From Drechmeria coniospora (taxonomy: Eukaryota; Ascomycota; Sordariomycetes; Hypocreales; Ophiocordycipitaceae): a stretch of 64,000 nt of DNA. Below are positions 32,416 through 43,678 of this stretch, piece after piece. The notes under the pieces are model-generated. The model was not told where the DNA came from. It made no database searches and was given only the letters and a program-made list of their open reading frames with translations. The translations under genes and the position numbers were made by a program. Positions within the stretch are counted from its first letter, which is position 1, and the number at the start of each line of letters is the position of its first letter. Location: positions 4,289,157 through 4,353,156 of the forward strand of contig NC_054391.1 in the NCBI RefSeq assembly GCF_001625195.1, read 5' to 3'.

Positions 32416-33267
32416 TTACTCGCTGCTGGCCGCTGCGGGCGCCGACCCAGGCTCGGCCCAGCGCACGACGAACCCTTTGACCGTCTTCTGCACGTCGAGG
32501 TCCCCCGGGTCGCCGTCAAAGAGCGGCTTCTCCAACTTCCTTTCCGAGACCTGCTCGACGGTGAGACCGGCGTTCCGGGCGACGTCGAAGAAGCCCATGT
32601 CGAGATCCTGCTTCCACGGGCGATACGAGGTGAAGAAGACGTAGGCGGCGCTCGCCGTCGACGGTGCCATGACCTCCTGGATCGTCTTCACGAGCGCCCC
32701 ATGCTCCGAGTGGCGGAAGAGCAGGTCGGCGAGGATGAGCACGTCAAACTTGACGACCGGGGCCGTCCCCCTTGTCGACCCGGCCATCGTCGAGCTGTCG
32801 TCGAGGTTCGCGAGCCTCGCAAGGAGCGGAGCCGGATCGGCACCCCAGACGAAGCCGACGGCGTCGATGGTGCGTGCCAGGTGCCCCTCGGGCTCCATCG
32901 TCTCCCCGCACTCGTCAATGTTCTTCTGCATGTTGGCCACGAGATCCGGGTCCGGGAAATCGGTCATGACGACCTTGCGGGCGCCGAGGATGCCGGCGAC
33001 GAGCGACGGCAGACCGGCGGCGGCACCGAGCTCGAGCACAGTCCGACCGCGCACCCGCGCCGGCTCCTCCTCGAAGTAGTCGGCCACGAACTTGGCCCCG
33101 TTCCAGAGATGGTGCGCCTCCGTAGGGCTGCTGCCGACGAGATGCAGCCGGATCGGCCTGCCCGACTGCCCCATGGTGAAGAGCTGCTGCGTCGGCGGTG
33201 GCGAGGGCGGGTAGTAGTCCTCGGGGTCCTCCATGAGGCCGCCCATGTCAAAGTTGTCGTCCGCCAT
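32416..33267 (-). CDS. efm7: Efm7/Nnt1-type protein methyltransferase
   Basis: A 283-residue single-exon frame. The family methylates the N-terminal glycine and adjacent lysine of translation elongation factor eEF1A in the cytoplasm; older annotation calls it nicotinamide N-methyltransferase. The acidic N-terminus leads to LHLVGSSPTEAHHLWNGAK, typical of Efm7. The SAM-binding motif I is VLELGAAAGLPS (76-88). The acidic loop VVMTDFPDPDLV follows, and the post-motif segment FDVLILADLLFRHSEH contains the family Asp-Leu-Leu-Phe-x-His signature. The FFTSYRPWKQDLDMGFFDVA block is also conserved. Length fits yeast Efm7 (261). Confidence 0.9.
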   Translation of the reverse strand: MADDNFDMGGLMEDPEDYYPPSPPPTQQLFTMGQSGRPIRLHLVGSSPTEAHHLWNGAKFVADYFEEEPARVRGRTVLELGAAAGLPSLVAGILGARKVVMTDFPDPDLVANMQKNIDECGETMEPEGHLARTIDAVGFVWGADPAPLLARLANLDDSSTMAGSTRGTAPVVKFDVLILADLLFRHSEHGALVKTIQEVMAPSTASAAYVFFTSYRPWKQDLDMGFFDVARNAGLTVEQVSERKLEKPLFDGDPGDLDVQKTVKGFVVRWAEPGSAPAAASSE

Positions 33268-33726
33268 GTCCTGCTCCTGGCTGCACCTTCGAGGCCGTGC
33301 TGCGTGAGGCTTCTGTATCGCCGGGATGCGCGCCCTCTGTCGCCTCTCTCGTACTTGACCTCACCCGACTCGGCGCAGGCGAACAGGCTACGAATCGCGA
33401 CAGGCCCCACGCCGGGTGAACCGCCGGCTTGGTCCTGTTCGAGGAAGGCCCTTGAACTCCCGGGACGTGTGCGGAATCACACGACGGACGGAACCTCGGG
33501 ACGTAACCGTGCGAGGCGCGTGCTTGTACGAGTGAGTGGTGATGCAAGATTTTGGCTTGGGTGGGGACAGTGTCCAAGGTGCCCAACCCGCGCACAGTGT
33601 GAAAACCCAGGTGCGGAAGTATAGCATCGCCCGAGCATAAGCATGCCGACTCGCAGAAACACACAAATCTCCGAACGCAGCCATCCGATGCGTCCGTCGA
33701 ACCCCGCCAGAGACATCATTCGATAT

Positions 33727-33945
33727 CTACATTTGCCGTGATGTGGGGATTTCCGGATCGGCCTGAGGCGCTGTGGCATGGAGAGAGTGCCTGATGAAGA
33801 CGAAGGCGATGGCGACGAACATGGCCGGATTGATGGATGCAACACCGACAACATCGATCAAGCCAGCTGCCGTACCCGTGGCCTCCCGTCGCGCGTGGTT
33901 TTTTGCTTGCTGCTTGCTTGTCGTTGGCACCTGGCGCCGCTTCAT
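33727..33945 (-). CDS. Tentative small membrane protein
   Basis: A 72-residue frame starting MKRRQVPTTSKQQAKNHARR, with one hydrophobic segment (NPAMFVAIAFVFIRH) near the C-terminus and a polar tail. The basic head plus a tail anchor resembles a small ER or mitochondrial tail-anchored protein. It lies between the methyltransferase start and the 3' end of the next minus-strand gene, where a gene could fit. I recognise no family, and chance openness in GC-rich DNA is a real alternative. Confidence 0.3.
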   Translation of the reverse strand: MKRRQVPTTSKQQAKNHARREATGTAAGLIDVVGVASINPAMFVAIAFVFIRHSLHATAPQADPEIPTSRQM

Positions 33946-34001
33946 TGCCACGATGATGGCCTTCTCGACGGTGATCCTCCACTCCAGGGCAACGGCCCTC
34001 G

Positions 34002-35150
34002 TCAGCCGAACCTCTGCCTCGCAAGTTCTCGGAGCATGTTGACAGTGCCGTCCTCCCTCTCTTGCCACGCCCGCCGCCGCTCCGCCACCTCTTCCCGCCT
34101 CGCCCTGTCGACCTCCTCCCGCCGCAGCTGCCGCTCCGTCTTGCGCCTCTGCTCCCTCTCCTGCATCCGCTTGTACTCTTCGACCGAGTCGCCGCCGCCC
34201 ATCATCTCCTTCTCGTCGGCCGCCTCCAAACCGGGGCTGCGGGTGGACCGGATCTCCCGCATCCGTTCGTTGACCTCTTGTCGCTTCTCGAGCTTGCGCT
34301 CGCGAGTGCCCGCTTCCGCCCGCGGCACAAGCTCCTCGAGCCGCTCCTTTTGTTGGACCCGATCTACCTTGCGGGCCTCTCGGAGAGCTTCCGCATCCGC
34401 CTCCCTAGACTCTCGGGCCCGCTCGTTGCGCAGCGAGATGTCTTGCAGGGACGGGACCTGGGCGCCAACGTGACGCTTGGCGTCGGGCCGCGGCAGAGTC
34501 GGACCGTAGTCGTCGCTGTCCTCCCCCCGATCCTGGTCTTGTTCCTCATACTTTTCTTTCGCGTGATTGCTGCTGCCGTCGCCGTCCTCGTCCTCGTCGT
34601 TGTCGTTGTCATCTTCCCTCGCGAGTGCTTGGGCAGTGGGCCGTGACAAAGTCTCCGGTCGCCGTGCCCACCACTCGTCGACAGGCGGTGCCTCTTCGAC
34701 GATGCGTGAGAAAAGTTCGGCGTCATACCAGCCCTCGGCGAGCTCGGCTCGGTTCCACTTCCCGACGAAGCTCTTCCACCGGCCTTTGAACTCGCGCTCG
34801 TCCATCTCGTCGGCTTCCTTTTGTTTCTGCAGCCGTAGGTAGTGCACAAAGAGCGGGGCAAAGGTCCGGAGATCCGACTTGGACAGCGGCCGTGCCGAGC
34901 AGGGCAGCCCATCGCCCACGGGCCCAGCCGTCGCCGCCGTCGACGTCCTTCCATCGCGCCGGCCACGGTGTCGCCGCGTTGAACCCCCTCTGCTGTCTGC
35001 CTCGGGCGAGCCACTTCTCCGCCGTGACTCAACGACCCTCCGTCGCTTGCGTTCCGGGGAGCGGCACCTCCTTCGATCATCGTCGCCTGGTTCGATTCTG
35101 TCGCCGTCGTCGCGTCTGGCTTGCCTCGAAGGCCTTGCCGAGCTAGGCAT
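34002..35150 (-). CDS. Arg/Glu-rich nuclear protein, SCI1-like
   Basis: A 382-residue single-exon frame. The N-terminus is Arg/Ser/Asp-rich with RRR clusters consistent with nuclear localisation. Residues ~90-150 form a compact conserved block (LSKSDLRTFAPLFVHYLRLQ ... KGRWKSFVGKWNRAELAEGWYD). An acidic region with DNDNDEDEDGD follows, then a YGPTLP motif and a long charged helix (RLEELVPRAEAGTRERKLEK) to the C-terminus. The combination of the block, the G-P-x-L-P motif and the KERLEELVPRAEPGTRER-like helix is seen in eukaryotic proteins related to plant style cell-cycle inhibitor 1; fungal copies are often labelled with an RNA-helicase-like name without a helicase domain. No enzymatic motif is present. 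Function unknown, possibly RNA-processing. Confidence 0.7.
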   Translation of the reverse strand: MPSSARPSRQARRDDGDRIEPGDDDRRRCRSPERKRRRVVESRRRSGSPEADSRGGSTRRHRGRRDGRTSTAATAGPVGDGLPCSARPLSKSDLRTFAPLFVHYLRLQKQKEADEMDEREFKGRWKSFVGKWNRAELAEGWYDAELFSRIVEEAPPVDEWWARRPETLSRPTAQALAREDDNDNDEDEDGDGSSNHAKEKYEEQDQDRGEDSDDYGPTLPRPDAKRHVGAQVPSLQDISLRNERARESREADAEALREARKVDRVQQKERLEELVPRAEAGTRERKLEKRQEVNERMREIRSTRSPGLEAADEKEMMGGGDSVEEYKRMQEREQRRKTERQLRREEVDRARREEVAERRRAWQEREDGTVNMLRELARQRFG

Positions 35151-36107
35151 CCTGGATTTCTCGACGGCCTTGGGGCAATCAGATCAAAAGCCCAGACGTT
35201 CAGAGACGTACGAGGATCTTAGGGGACGTCCTAGGGTCGAGTTTCGTGGGTATGCGGATGCAGTGAAGCACCTAATAGTACTTGAATGTGTCGGGTCGTC
35301 TGGCGTGAAGCTGGTCCGAGATCGAAGCAAGTACAAGCCGGTAATATGTTGAATATACTTAATCCGTACTGTGCATGCATGCGCTTGCTTGTACATGTAC
35401 AGCATATGCTCACCCACAATATGTACATGTACTTACTTGCTTAAGTACGTTGTGTTTTCGGTCCGTGCTGGAAGCCGTGTTGGCACGGTGGGGCCCACTG
35501 CCCACTGGCGGCAGCGCTTCCAAGATATACAATAAGTATTTCTGCCGCATCATATAGCACCTACTAAGTCCACATTGACTGCGGCGCCCAATTGTTTTGG
35601 ATGGTTTGGTGCAACATACTTACTCCGTACACCGAAGTCTGTACTCCGTGCTCCGTACTGGCAGGAGTAATATTCCGTTTGGCAAACTGCAATCCAACCC
35701 ACGACCCCCCGACCCAACATTTGCTAATCGGCTGCTGCTCGTTCATCAATGGCTCACGTCAGAGACCCTTCCATCGCACGGTGCTGTCAAACTCCAAGGC
35801 GTGCTGCGTCCATCATGCGGTGGAAGGGACGTTTTTCATCCATGTCTTCATTACCCCAAATTTCGGCTGCCTCCCCCCGTCACTACATATGGGTATCGTT
35901 TGGCACCACCGTCGAGGCGTCTCTTCCTTCCTTCTTTCCCGCTCTCCCTCCCCATCTCGTACATGGTAAATTTTTCTCGCATGTGATGCCTTTTGCTCCA
36001 ATGAACACGTCTCATACTCCGTCACTCGGGATTCACTGACGCCTGGGGCCGCATCCACCCGCCCTCGGGCGAGCTGCCTACCGACGACGGTGATCGGCTT
36101 ATTCGGT
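35151..36107. other. Intergenic with a small TAC/GTA repeat cluster
   Basis: Contains GTAC-rich words near 35365-35450 and 35615-35665 (again TACTCCGTAC type). No supported gene; it holds the promoter of the SCI1-like gene and the 3' side of the copper-fist gene. Confidence 0.5.
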
Positions 36108-36868
36108 CTACGGCACGCGCCCCGACCCGTGAATGATGCATCCAATGCACTGGCAGTCATCGCCGCACGGGCAGTTGGACGTGTCGCCGGCGCACGAATC
36201 GCGGAAGGGGTAGCTGACGAAGAAGTAGTCGCTCGCCGACAACGTCTGCTCCTCGGGGGCCGCCGTGGAAGCGTCAGACGGCGTTTGCGGCGGCGACGCC
36301 GAGGCGATTCCGCCCTCGACCAGCCCTGCTGCTGGTGTTTCCCGGCCGCTCGACGTCCGGCTCGCAAATGACTCTTGGTGGAGGTTCATGCCGACGTTCG
36401 CGCGGCCGTTGGTGGGCGGGTGCATGTTCTGCTCGTCCTCCATCATGGTGCTCCAGGCCGACCGCACGTAGTTTTGCGTGGCGTTGTTGTACGGATGGGC
36501 CGCGCAGCCGATGCACTGGCAGGAGGGGCCGCAGGTACACTGGTGGGAGGTCCACGTCGCGTCGTTGGGAACGCCCGGCCCGGGCGCCGGCGGCATCTCG
36601 AAGGCGGGCGGGTTCGGGGCGGCCATGGGCTGCTCGTAGTTGACCCTCGTCATCATATCTCGCCACTGCTCCGGCTGGAGGGGTTGGAGGAAGGATCCGA
36701 ACTGAGGGGGATAGCTGAAAATTGTCGGCTGCGAGTAATACGGATAGCCGCCGCTCGACATGGTGAGGTGTGCGCTCGTCGGCGGCCCCATGATGCCGGT
36801 GGGCGATTGCAGGCCGGTGGGGGAGAGAGGAGGCATCGATTCGGATTTCGGCGCGAGGCCCCGAGATT

Positions 36869-36905
<37 letters not shown>

Positions 36906-37754
36906 ACAGCAACTCTTCGCCCCCGCCCCCCCATGACCACTCGCGGCCGGGACGGACATCGAGGCCTGCAGGTTGCCGTTGCCGTTGGTCCCGTTCGAGC
37001 GGCCGCCGCAGCATCCGGCGGACGTCGGCGGCGCGCTCGAACGCGTCGAAAGATTCGTCGACTGGTCCGCGGCCGCGGCCGTCTCCGGCAGAGGGCCGCT
37101 TATGGGCGGGTTCCAGACGGAAAAGGGAAAGATGGGGAAGAGTGCAGAGTCGGGGCTGCGTCGACTCTCCGTCGGCGTCAGGCGAAGGCTTCCGTACATG
37201 GGCATGTCCGAGATGGGAGCCGGGACGGCGCCGGGCATCGCCATGGGCTGCGGGACGGCGGCGCCGTACATGGGCAGGACGTTCAGTTGGCTGGCGTCCA
37301 TCCTCTCGAGGCCCGTGGCGTCTATCGACGGCTTCTTGCCCAGGGCCGCCTTCAAGCCTGACTTCTGGACGCGAAAGACGGCGCTCGGCTTGGAAAAGCT
37401 AGGCGGCGTCGTGCTGCCGCCACCGGCTCCGGCGGCATCCTCCTCGTGCTTGACGTGCACGGGCGCGGGCTGGGAGCCGCCGCAGTTGCATTTCTGCTTC
37501 CGCGGGATGGCCGCCGTCACGGCGGCGCAGGAGCACGGCTGGGCCGACGGATGAGGGCACGCGCTCAGCGGGCGGCCGGGCTTGCGGACGGGCACCATGA
37601 GCCGCTCGTTGGCGTGGGTGCATTTGGTCGACCGATGGCCGCGAATGCAAGGCTCGCTGCCGCGGCGGATTAGCACTCCGAGCCTCGGCCTGTCGTCTCG
37701 CGGGGTCGGCGACGCAACCTACCAGGCCATCTTCTGACCGTTGATAAGCGGCAT
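36108..37754 (-). CDS. Copper-fist transcription factor (Mac1/GRISEA/Cuf1-like)
   Basis: Exons 37754-37723 and 37656-36108 give 526 residues; the 66-base intron falls inside the copper-fist after MPLINGQKMA. The N-terminal copper-fist is complete: C11-x2-C14-x8-C23-x-H25, the RGHRS segment and the minor-groove motif K36-P-G-R-P40, followed by a second Cys cluster (SCAAV, KCNC). Two C-terminal copper-sensing motifs have the form C-x-C-x3-C-x-C-x2-C-x2-H, near residues 378-392 and 499-513. This two-motif arrangement is that of copper-starvation activators such as yeast Mac1 and Podospora GRISEA, which activate Ctr-type copper uptake genes. A poly-Thr run encoded by GTC/GAC repeats (about 36870-36901) sits mid-protein. 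Starting at 37676 instead would lose C11. Confidence 0.93.
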
Positions 37755-38329
37755 GATAAGCGGCCGCGGGGGGGGGGAAGAGGCCCGACTCGGCCGCCGT
37801 GGGGAGATTCCGCAAGCAGCTCTACTACACCTCTGTCGAGGATGCAGTCTCTCGCCTGTGCGCCGGGCTCCTCGGAGCCGACGATGGACGTTGATGGCAG
37901 GGGAAATCGATGAGGCATCAACGGCACGCGGAATAATTCGGCGCCGGCTTCGAGATGCGCCTCGTGGAATTCAGCCCGTGCGTGAGGGGCGCGGCGCGCA
38001 TGAAAAAAAAAACCTGAATCGGGATCGACGATCTGCTAAGGCCCAACCGAGTACGGTCCACGGTCGAGGACACCAAGCGTCGTGGGGCGGGGAACCGGTG
38101 TCGAGGAGCGTCGAGCAAACAAGTGGTGCAGGCGGATGATGCTATTTTGAAAGGCGAACAGTCGGTTGGATGTAGAAGGAAAATGGATGAAATGTCCGGA
38201 CGATGCTCGGCGAGGTGAGCAGCCCCTTCCTACTTTCCTTCCTTCCCAAACGAAGGGTCCGCGCCACACCACCTTGTCAATCGCGATTCCTGGTTGGCGT
38301 TGGGGAAGGTGTTATGGGTAAGGTGCTCG

Positions 38330-38830
38330 TACAAGTAAGTACTGCACCGCAAGTAAGTAAGTACTTACATACAGCAAGTACATGCGTGTGCTGCACTCCG
38401 TACCTCGGATGGTGCCCGCGACACCAAGCACTGCGTAGACGTCGTTCGCAGGTACAATGGCAGTACTTGCGGTGTACAAGCGAATACAGTACTTGCAAGT
38501 ACTGTACTTGCACCCCCGCGCAGCTCCCAAGGTACTAGATTGATAACAACCCCATTCATTGTACGGAGTAAGTACGGAGTATTAGTGTGCTAAAGTACTT
38601 GCCCAGCGCATGTCCAGCCGGAGCACACCGCCCTCGTGTACAAGTACAATCTCGTATTGACTTCCCGGCTACTAGTCAGTCAGTACAAGCACGTATTGCT
38701 TGGCGGCCATTCATGCATACTGTACTCCGTACAGGTACTTGTCCTTCGTCTCTACTTACTTGCAGCACAAGTACAGGCACATGCATGCATTTGTGCTTCT
38801 GTATACTTGTGTACCTAGTAGCTTGCATCT
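38330..38830. repeat. TAC/GTA-rich repeat island
   Basis: Clusters of AAGTAAGTACTT, GTACTTGCA, ACTCCGTAC and CGGAGTAAGTACGGAGTA words in both orientations. Same vocabulary as the islands at 60-970, 50.8-51.7, 54.4-54.7 and 61.6-62.85 kb. Confidence 0.75.
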
Positions 38831-39262
38831 GCGTTTACATTTGCGTCTGGGATTTCCATCTGTATTTCTATCCGCCTTTGTATTCTTATTGCCGATGCCA
38901 TGACGAGAGTCGGTGACGTTGCGCATTTCGAGGCCTCGTCAAGAGGTTCCAGGAGTCGCCGAGGCAGATGATGCATCAACTCTATCAAGCGACTGCCCAG
39001 CATTGGCTTCCTTAGCACTGCGCTAGTGTTCGTTCCTCAGCCGGAGGTCACCGAGCACGCTTCCAGGCCCGCTTGGAATTCCCCAGCGACTCTTCAACGT
39101 CGTCGAGATGGCCAGCCGGAACAGGTGCATCCACAGCGGAGCGGTCAGCATGCGCCATGAAGGTGTAAAGTACGGCCGAATGAGCATGCACGTCGGAAGC
39201 GTGCTCCGCTCCTCGGCCGGCCTCAAGGCCCGTTCTTTTGCTCCGTACTTGCAGGTCCTACG

Positions 39263-39600
39263 CAATACAGCACCAGGAATTCAGCACCAGCGATACAGCA
39301 CCAGCGATACAGCACCAGCGATACAGCACCAGCGATACAGCACCTGCAATACTTACAGCACCAGCATACAGCACCAGCAGCACAGTTTCGGCAATACAGC
39401 ACCGGCAATACAGCACCGGCAATACAGCACCATCAATACTGCGCCATCAATACTGCACCATCAATACTGCACCATCAATACTGCACCATCAATACTGCAC
39501 CATCAATACTGCACCATCAATACTGCACCATCAATACTGCACCATCAATACTGCACCATCAATACTGCACCAGCAATAACGCACCAGATATGCAAATAAA
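39263..39600. repeat. 14-bp minisatellite with ordered variants
   Basis: Head-to-tail 14-base units of the form ATAC(A/T)GCACCA plus a variable triplet. The left part uses the GCG variant (ATACAGCACCAGCG) about four times. The middle has irregular units (AATACAGCACCGGC). The right part has about ten nearly identical copies of ATACTGCACCATCA. Similar decayed units continue to about 39670. The plus strand is open across the array and gives a 14-residue peptide periodicity (lowest common multiple of 14 and 3), which I attribute to the repeat. Confidence 0.95.
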
Positions 39601-41112
39601 TATAGCACCGGCAACGCAGTACTTCAACAGCACTAGCAATACAAGTACTTGTGCTTCGTACCGTACAGCACCGGCACTCATGCACCCGTGTGGAATTCGT
39701 CCAACCGACACCGGAGATGTCGCTCCGCATTGAGCTAGCCCGGTTAGTAGGTACCTATTTGACGCCAAAGCACGGAGTACTTACTTGCAATTGCAACTAC
39801 ATGCGTCGCCGCCAAACACACTCCTACAACATACGCTCGTTTGGCTAAACTCAATCGCGCCCGGGACGCTTGAAGCGACCGTCCATGTCAAAAGAGGCCA
39901 ACCTCGGACAAGTCCGGCCGCCTATACCCTCGGTCGTTCTCTTGGGCGAGCCGGGTAGCTACAAGCAAGGCATGCATGAGGTGCTAAAATGGCAGGCTCA
40001 GCAGTCTTGTTTGGTTGGCATGGCACTACCATCATCCCACGCCCACCCACCACGCAACTGGGAGTATTCCGCACCTACTTGTACGAGTAATTATACCGGC
40101 ATCATAATATTCTCCATGTGCTCCTGACTACATGACGCGAAGACCGGCTTCCCCCAACTTGGGCAAATTTTGCCGAGCTATTACTACGACCACGTACGGT
40201 GCATGTACACTCCTCGGCTGTTTGCTGGCGATACCTGTTCATTGCTGGAGCAGCACTCGCTGCTAATGCTCCGTGGCAACTTGGCGTTCTGCGGCTCGGT
40301 ACTAACCTACTAGGTACCTGGTACCTATAAAGCAGATACCATAGGCTTAGTACCGAGTTCTTAGCATCCGCGCGCAACAGTACGTACGGGCTTGTACCGA
40401 GTACATGCGAGCAAGTACTGTACAGTTACGTGTGCTATCCTCCCTGCTACCCCTTTCTGCTGCTGCTCGAGCGGTGAAATACGGCCCAACTCGCCTTCAG
40501 CTTCCGTTTCCCTCGTCTGTCGTGTGCCACACCCATTCATCTGCCGACAAGGGGCGTGCATCACCAGGCCCAGTGAGCAGGTTTTCATTGGCGAGCAACA
40601 CCTGTCCAGCACCAGCAGAGCAGATGCTTCTCCAGCAGATGCTTTTCTACGGCAGATGCTTTACAGTTTTGAACATTTGAATCCATCCGTGCATCTCGAC
40701 ATTCATTTACATAATATGTACTGCTCTCACATGTCAACAATTGCCTCTTGCTCCCCGAGTCCCATTGTTTATCCATCCGTGATCGGTTCGTCAACCACGC
40801 CCTCCATCGGTGCAGCCGATCGAGTTGCGACGATGCATGGTTGGATGCCGAAGCATCCATGGGCGTCGCCAACCCCTACTCGCGGCCGATGCGTGGATGG
40901 CGTCGTCCCTCCAACTCGTGTCGAGGCCGTCTGTCGTGGCTCGAGCCCAGGTCTCCGCGCCATCGCCGAGCGCAGCGTTCGCGGTGCCCGGCCTGCCAAC
41001 GCTCAAGCCATCCTCCGTCCCTCGGCCGTGCCCCATTCGCTCGGCTTCTCGGTTCCGTACAAGCACAATCCTCGTCGTGTTGTTCCCCTCGCCCGTCGAG
41101 GCGCCATAGCCG

Positions 41113-43678
41113 TCACCTCTTTTCGTCCGTGGAATCGTCGTCCGAGTCAGCAAACATGTCCACGGCGCGCATCCGTCTCCGCGAAAGGTGTCCCCTTTCA
41201 CCTTGTGCCTCGCCTTGACTGCCTTCCCCTGCGCCGTCCGCGCCGCTCTCCGTCCTCCGGTCGACACCAGGAGTGGCACTGTCGTCGTCGTTCCTGCCGT
41301 CGCGAGTCGTGCTTGGCTCGTCGAGCGCGTCGTCGTCGTCACCCATCGGCTCGCCCTCGACATCTCCTTCTTCCATCGGCTCACCCTCCACATCGTCATC
41401 GTCGATCGGCTCACCCTCGACGTCGGCTTCGTCGATCGGCTCACCCTCGACGTCATCCCCTGTCGCGGGCACACCTGTGGACCGGCGTGAGAAGTGCGAT
41501 CCTTCGTGGCGCGTTGCTCTCGGAGACGTACCTTGCGCGTCGTCGCCGCGAGCTGGAGTGCCTTCCAATCGAACATAATCAGCATCTTTGCCCTTGACGT
41601 AGGCCTCGGCGCGAGGCTGGCTCACCTTGCACGTCGTCCTCGACGATGGGTTCGCCGTCGACGTCTTCCTCGTCCGACATGCGTACGTCTTCAAGGTCAG
41701 ATTCATCCAAAGGCCGTCCTAGCATGTCATCGCCGTCGAGGGGCTCACCTTTGTCGAGTCCCTGCTTGGCTGCACCGTCGGTCGCCGAGGGTGCCGGCGT
41801 CTCGTCCGGCGGGGCCAAGGGTGGCTTCTCCATGACGTGAATGAAATGCTCCTGCGATTTCTTGGGAAACACGTTCCATCCTTCCCAGAGGTGTAGGACG
41901 GAAAGAATGCAGCGCTTCCACTTCTCGGCGCGCAGACGACCCCAACCGTGCTGCTCTGGCATCATGCTCAGAAACTCAAACACCTTGCGATCCTTCAGCG
42001 CCTTTTCGAACAGTGCCCTGTATTTCCAACCATGTCGGTACATCTTGGACGATCCGGACGCGCCGAGGATGTCGTGGACGACATACAATCCGACCAAGCT
42101 TCCTCCGCTGACGTCGAGCACCTCGCCTCTCCCGACCGTCTCCACCGCCGCTTGATGGTGTTGGGAATTTTCGTCCGTGAAGGCGAGTGGCATCGCAATG
42201 TTGGTCACGACCAAATCGACCACCTCGCTCGGGCCACGGTTCGCGTTTTCGAGCGCAAAGGCGCACACTCTTGCCACGTCTCCCTTGCGAAGCTTCGCCG
42301 TGCTCGTCGGCAGTCGGGCGAGCAGGTGGATGAGCTTCGCCTCGCGAAGCGGGTTGAGAAATGGATACGGCTTTCTCGCGTCCAGCTGATTCTCGTCGAT
42401 GCCGTCCTCATCCGACGAGTTGTAGTCGGCGTGGTGGACGAATTGGTCGATGTCCGTGACGAATTCGAACGGCAACGGTTCCGGCACCTTCCACGCCGGA
42501 CAGTCCTCGAACAGATAGACGTACGGCTCCTTTGCCGGGTCGGACTTGTATCCCGTGGCAAGCTCCCAGAGTCGCCAACGATACCAAACACCGGCCGTGC
42601 TCGTCGAGTCCCACAGCCAAGCCCACCTCTCGTCGCGTTGGACGTCGGGCCTCTGCATGAGAGCATACTCAAACTCGGCTCCATGCTTGAGGAGCTTCTC
42701 GACGGTCGTGTGAATTTGCCGCAACGTGTTGATGTCATCCGGCGGCACGACAGGCACATGATACTGGTCGAGCCGATTGGGGCTGCCGCTAGGTTTGCTG
42801 TACGACGATGGCGGTGCAAAGCCACGACGGGAGCCATGATGTCCGGCATCAGCCTGCTCCCGCAGGATGGCACCGAACGGCTGGGGCGCCACTGCCGGCT
42901 TCAGCATGACCGACGGCAGGTGACGGCTGATGGACAAGTAGCGTCCGACGCCCAAGTATCGGTTCTGCATGGCGCTGACTACTGCGTCGAGCGCGCTACC
43001 CGCCGTGTCTCGGTCGAAAACGACGACGCAGTTGGTGCAGTTCGATTGAAGGTGGCCTGGTGCCGAGGGCGGGTCAATCTTGACGGCGTCGACGATGAGG
43101 TTGTCCGGGAAGAGCGCCTTGATGGCGGCCGGCGTACATCCGGGAGGCATGTTGGTGAGGCGGAGCTGGGGCTTCGCTTGAGCCATCAGCTCGGCACGCT
43201 GGCCGGCTTCCTTCTCGACCTCGTCTTCGTCATCGCTCTCGTTCCTGAACGCTTCGGAGACGGAGAGCGCTGCCGTCTGCGAGTCTTGGTTGACCGACGA
43301 TGAGCCGGTCTCCCTCGAGCCCATGGCGAAGTCGTTGAACGACCGCTTGGCGCCGTACGCACCCGGCAACGGCCCCAACGTTCCAGGTCCGCTCTTCTTC
43401 ATGGCCGAGGCGGCAAAGTGCCGCCTGCCCGTGTTAAGGCCAGTGGACGGCGTCCCGTAGCTGTGTCGGGGAGCGTGGTGCTGGAGCCGGCCGTCGTCGT
43501 CCTCGTCGTGGTCGAAACTCTTGATGAATTCCTTGTACACGGCTTCCGTCTCGGCCTGGTCTCGCTTACGCTTGGCCTCCGCTTCGGCCTTTGTTCTCTC
43601 AAAGCTGGACATTTTGCCCGGCTGAGGCAGCTTTGCTTCCGCTTCGGGGAAGCCTAGGGGTGCTTTTCCGGACGACAT
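41113..43678 (-). CDS. U2 snRNP-associated SR140/U2SURP homologue
   Basis: Exons 43678-41626 and 41474-41113 (151-base intron) give 804 residues. U2SURP/SR140 is a U2 snRNP-associated splicing factor that binds pre-mRNA and the RNA polymerase II CTD-interacting machinery. The order is a charged N-terminus (MSSFERTKAEAEAKRKRD), an RRM at ~170-255 (LRLTNMPPGCTPAAIKALF and NCVVVFDRDTAGSALDAV), a SURP motif at ~315-370 (LRQIHTTVEKLLKHGAEFE, with WAWLWD), and a CID/RPR domain at ~435-600 (REAKLIHLLARLPTSTAKLR). A tail of repeated D-V-E/D-G-E-P units follows, interrupted by the intron, and it ends RAVDMFADSDDDSTDEKR. Intron-blind reading truncates the tail with a false 20-residue end. Confidence 0.9.

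Larger units (their letters stand above)
37755..41112. other. 3.4 kb repeat-rich gene-free region
   Basis: Between the copper-fist start and the SR140 stop. It contains a TAC/GTA island, a 14-bp minisatellite and small AGCAGATGCTT repeats near 40605-40665. The first ~500 bases are probably the copper-fist promoter. No frame is supported as a gene. Confidence 0.55.

Noticed and set aside
39108..39599. 163-residue plus-strand frame with 14-residue repeats
   Set aside because: Periodicity equals the 14-bp minisatellite read in three cycling frames; no unique coding sequence apart from the array.
39263..39600. CRISPR-like regular repeat array
   Set aside because: Units are contiguous 14-mers with no spacers, in a eukaryotic genome; a minisatellite explains it.
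41948..43303. 451-residue plus-strand open frame opposite SR140
   Set aside because: Antisense of the RRM/SURP/CID coding exon; no domain of its own.
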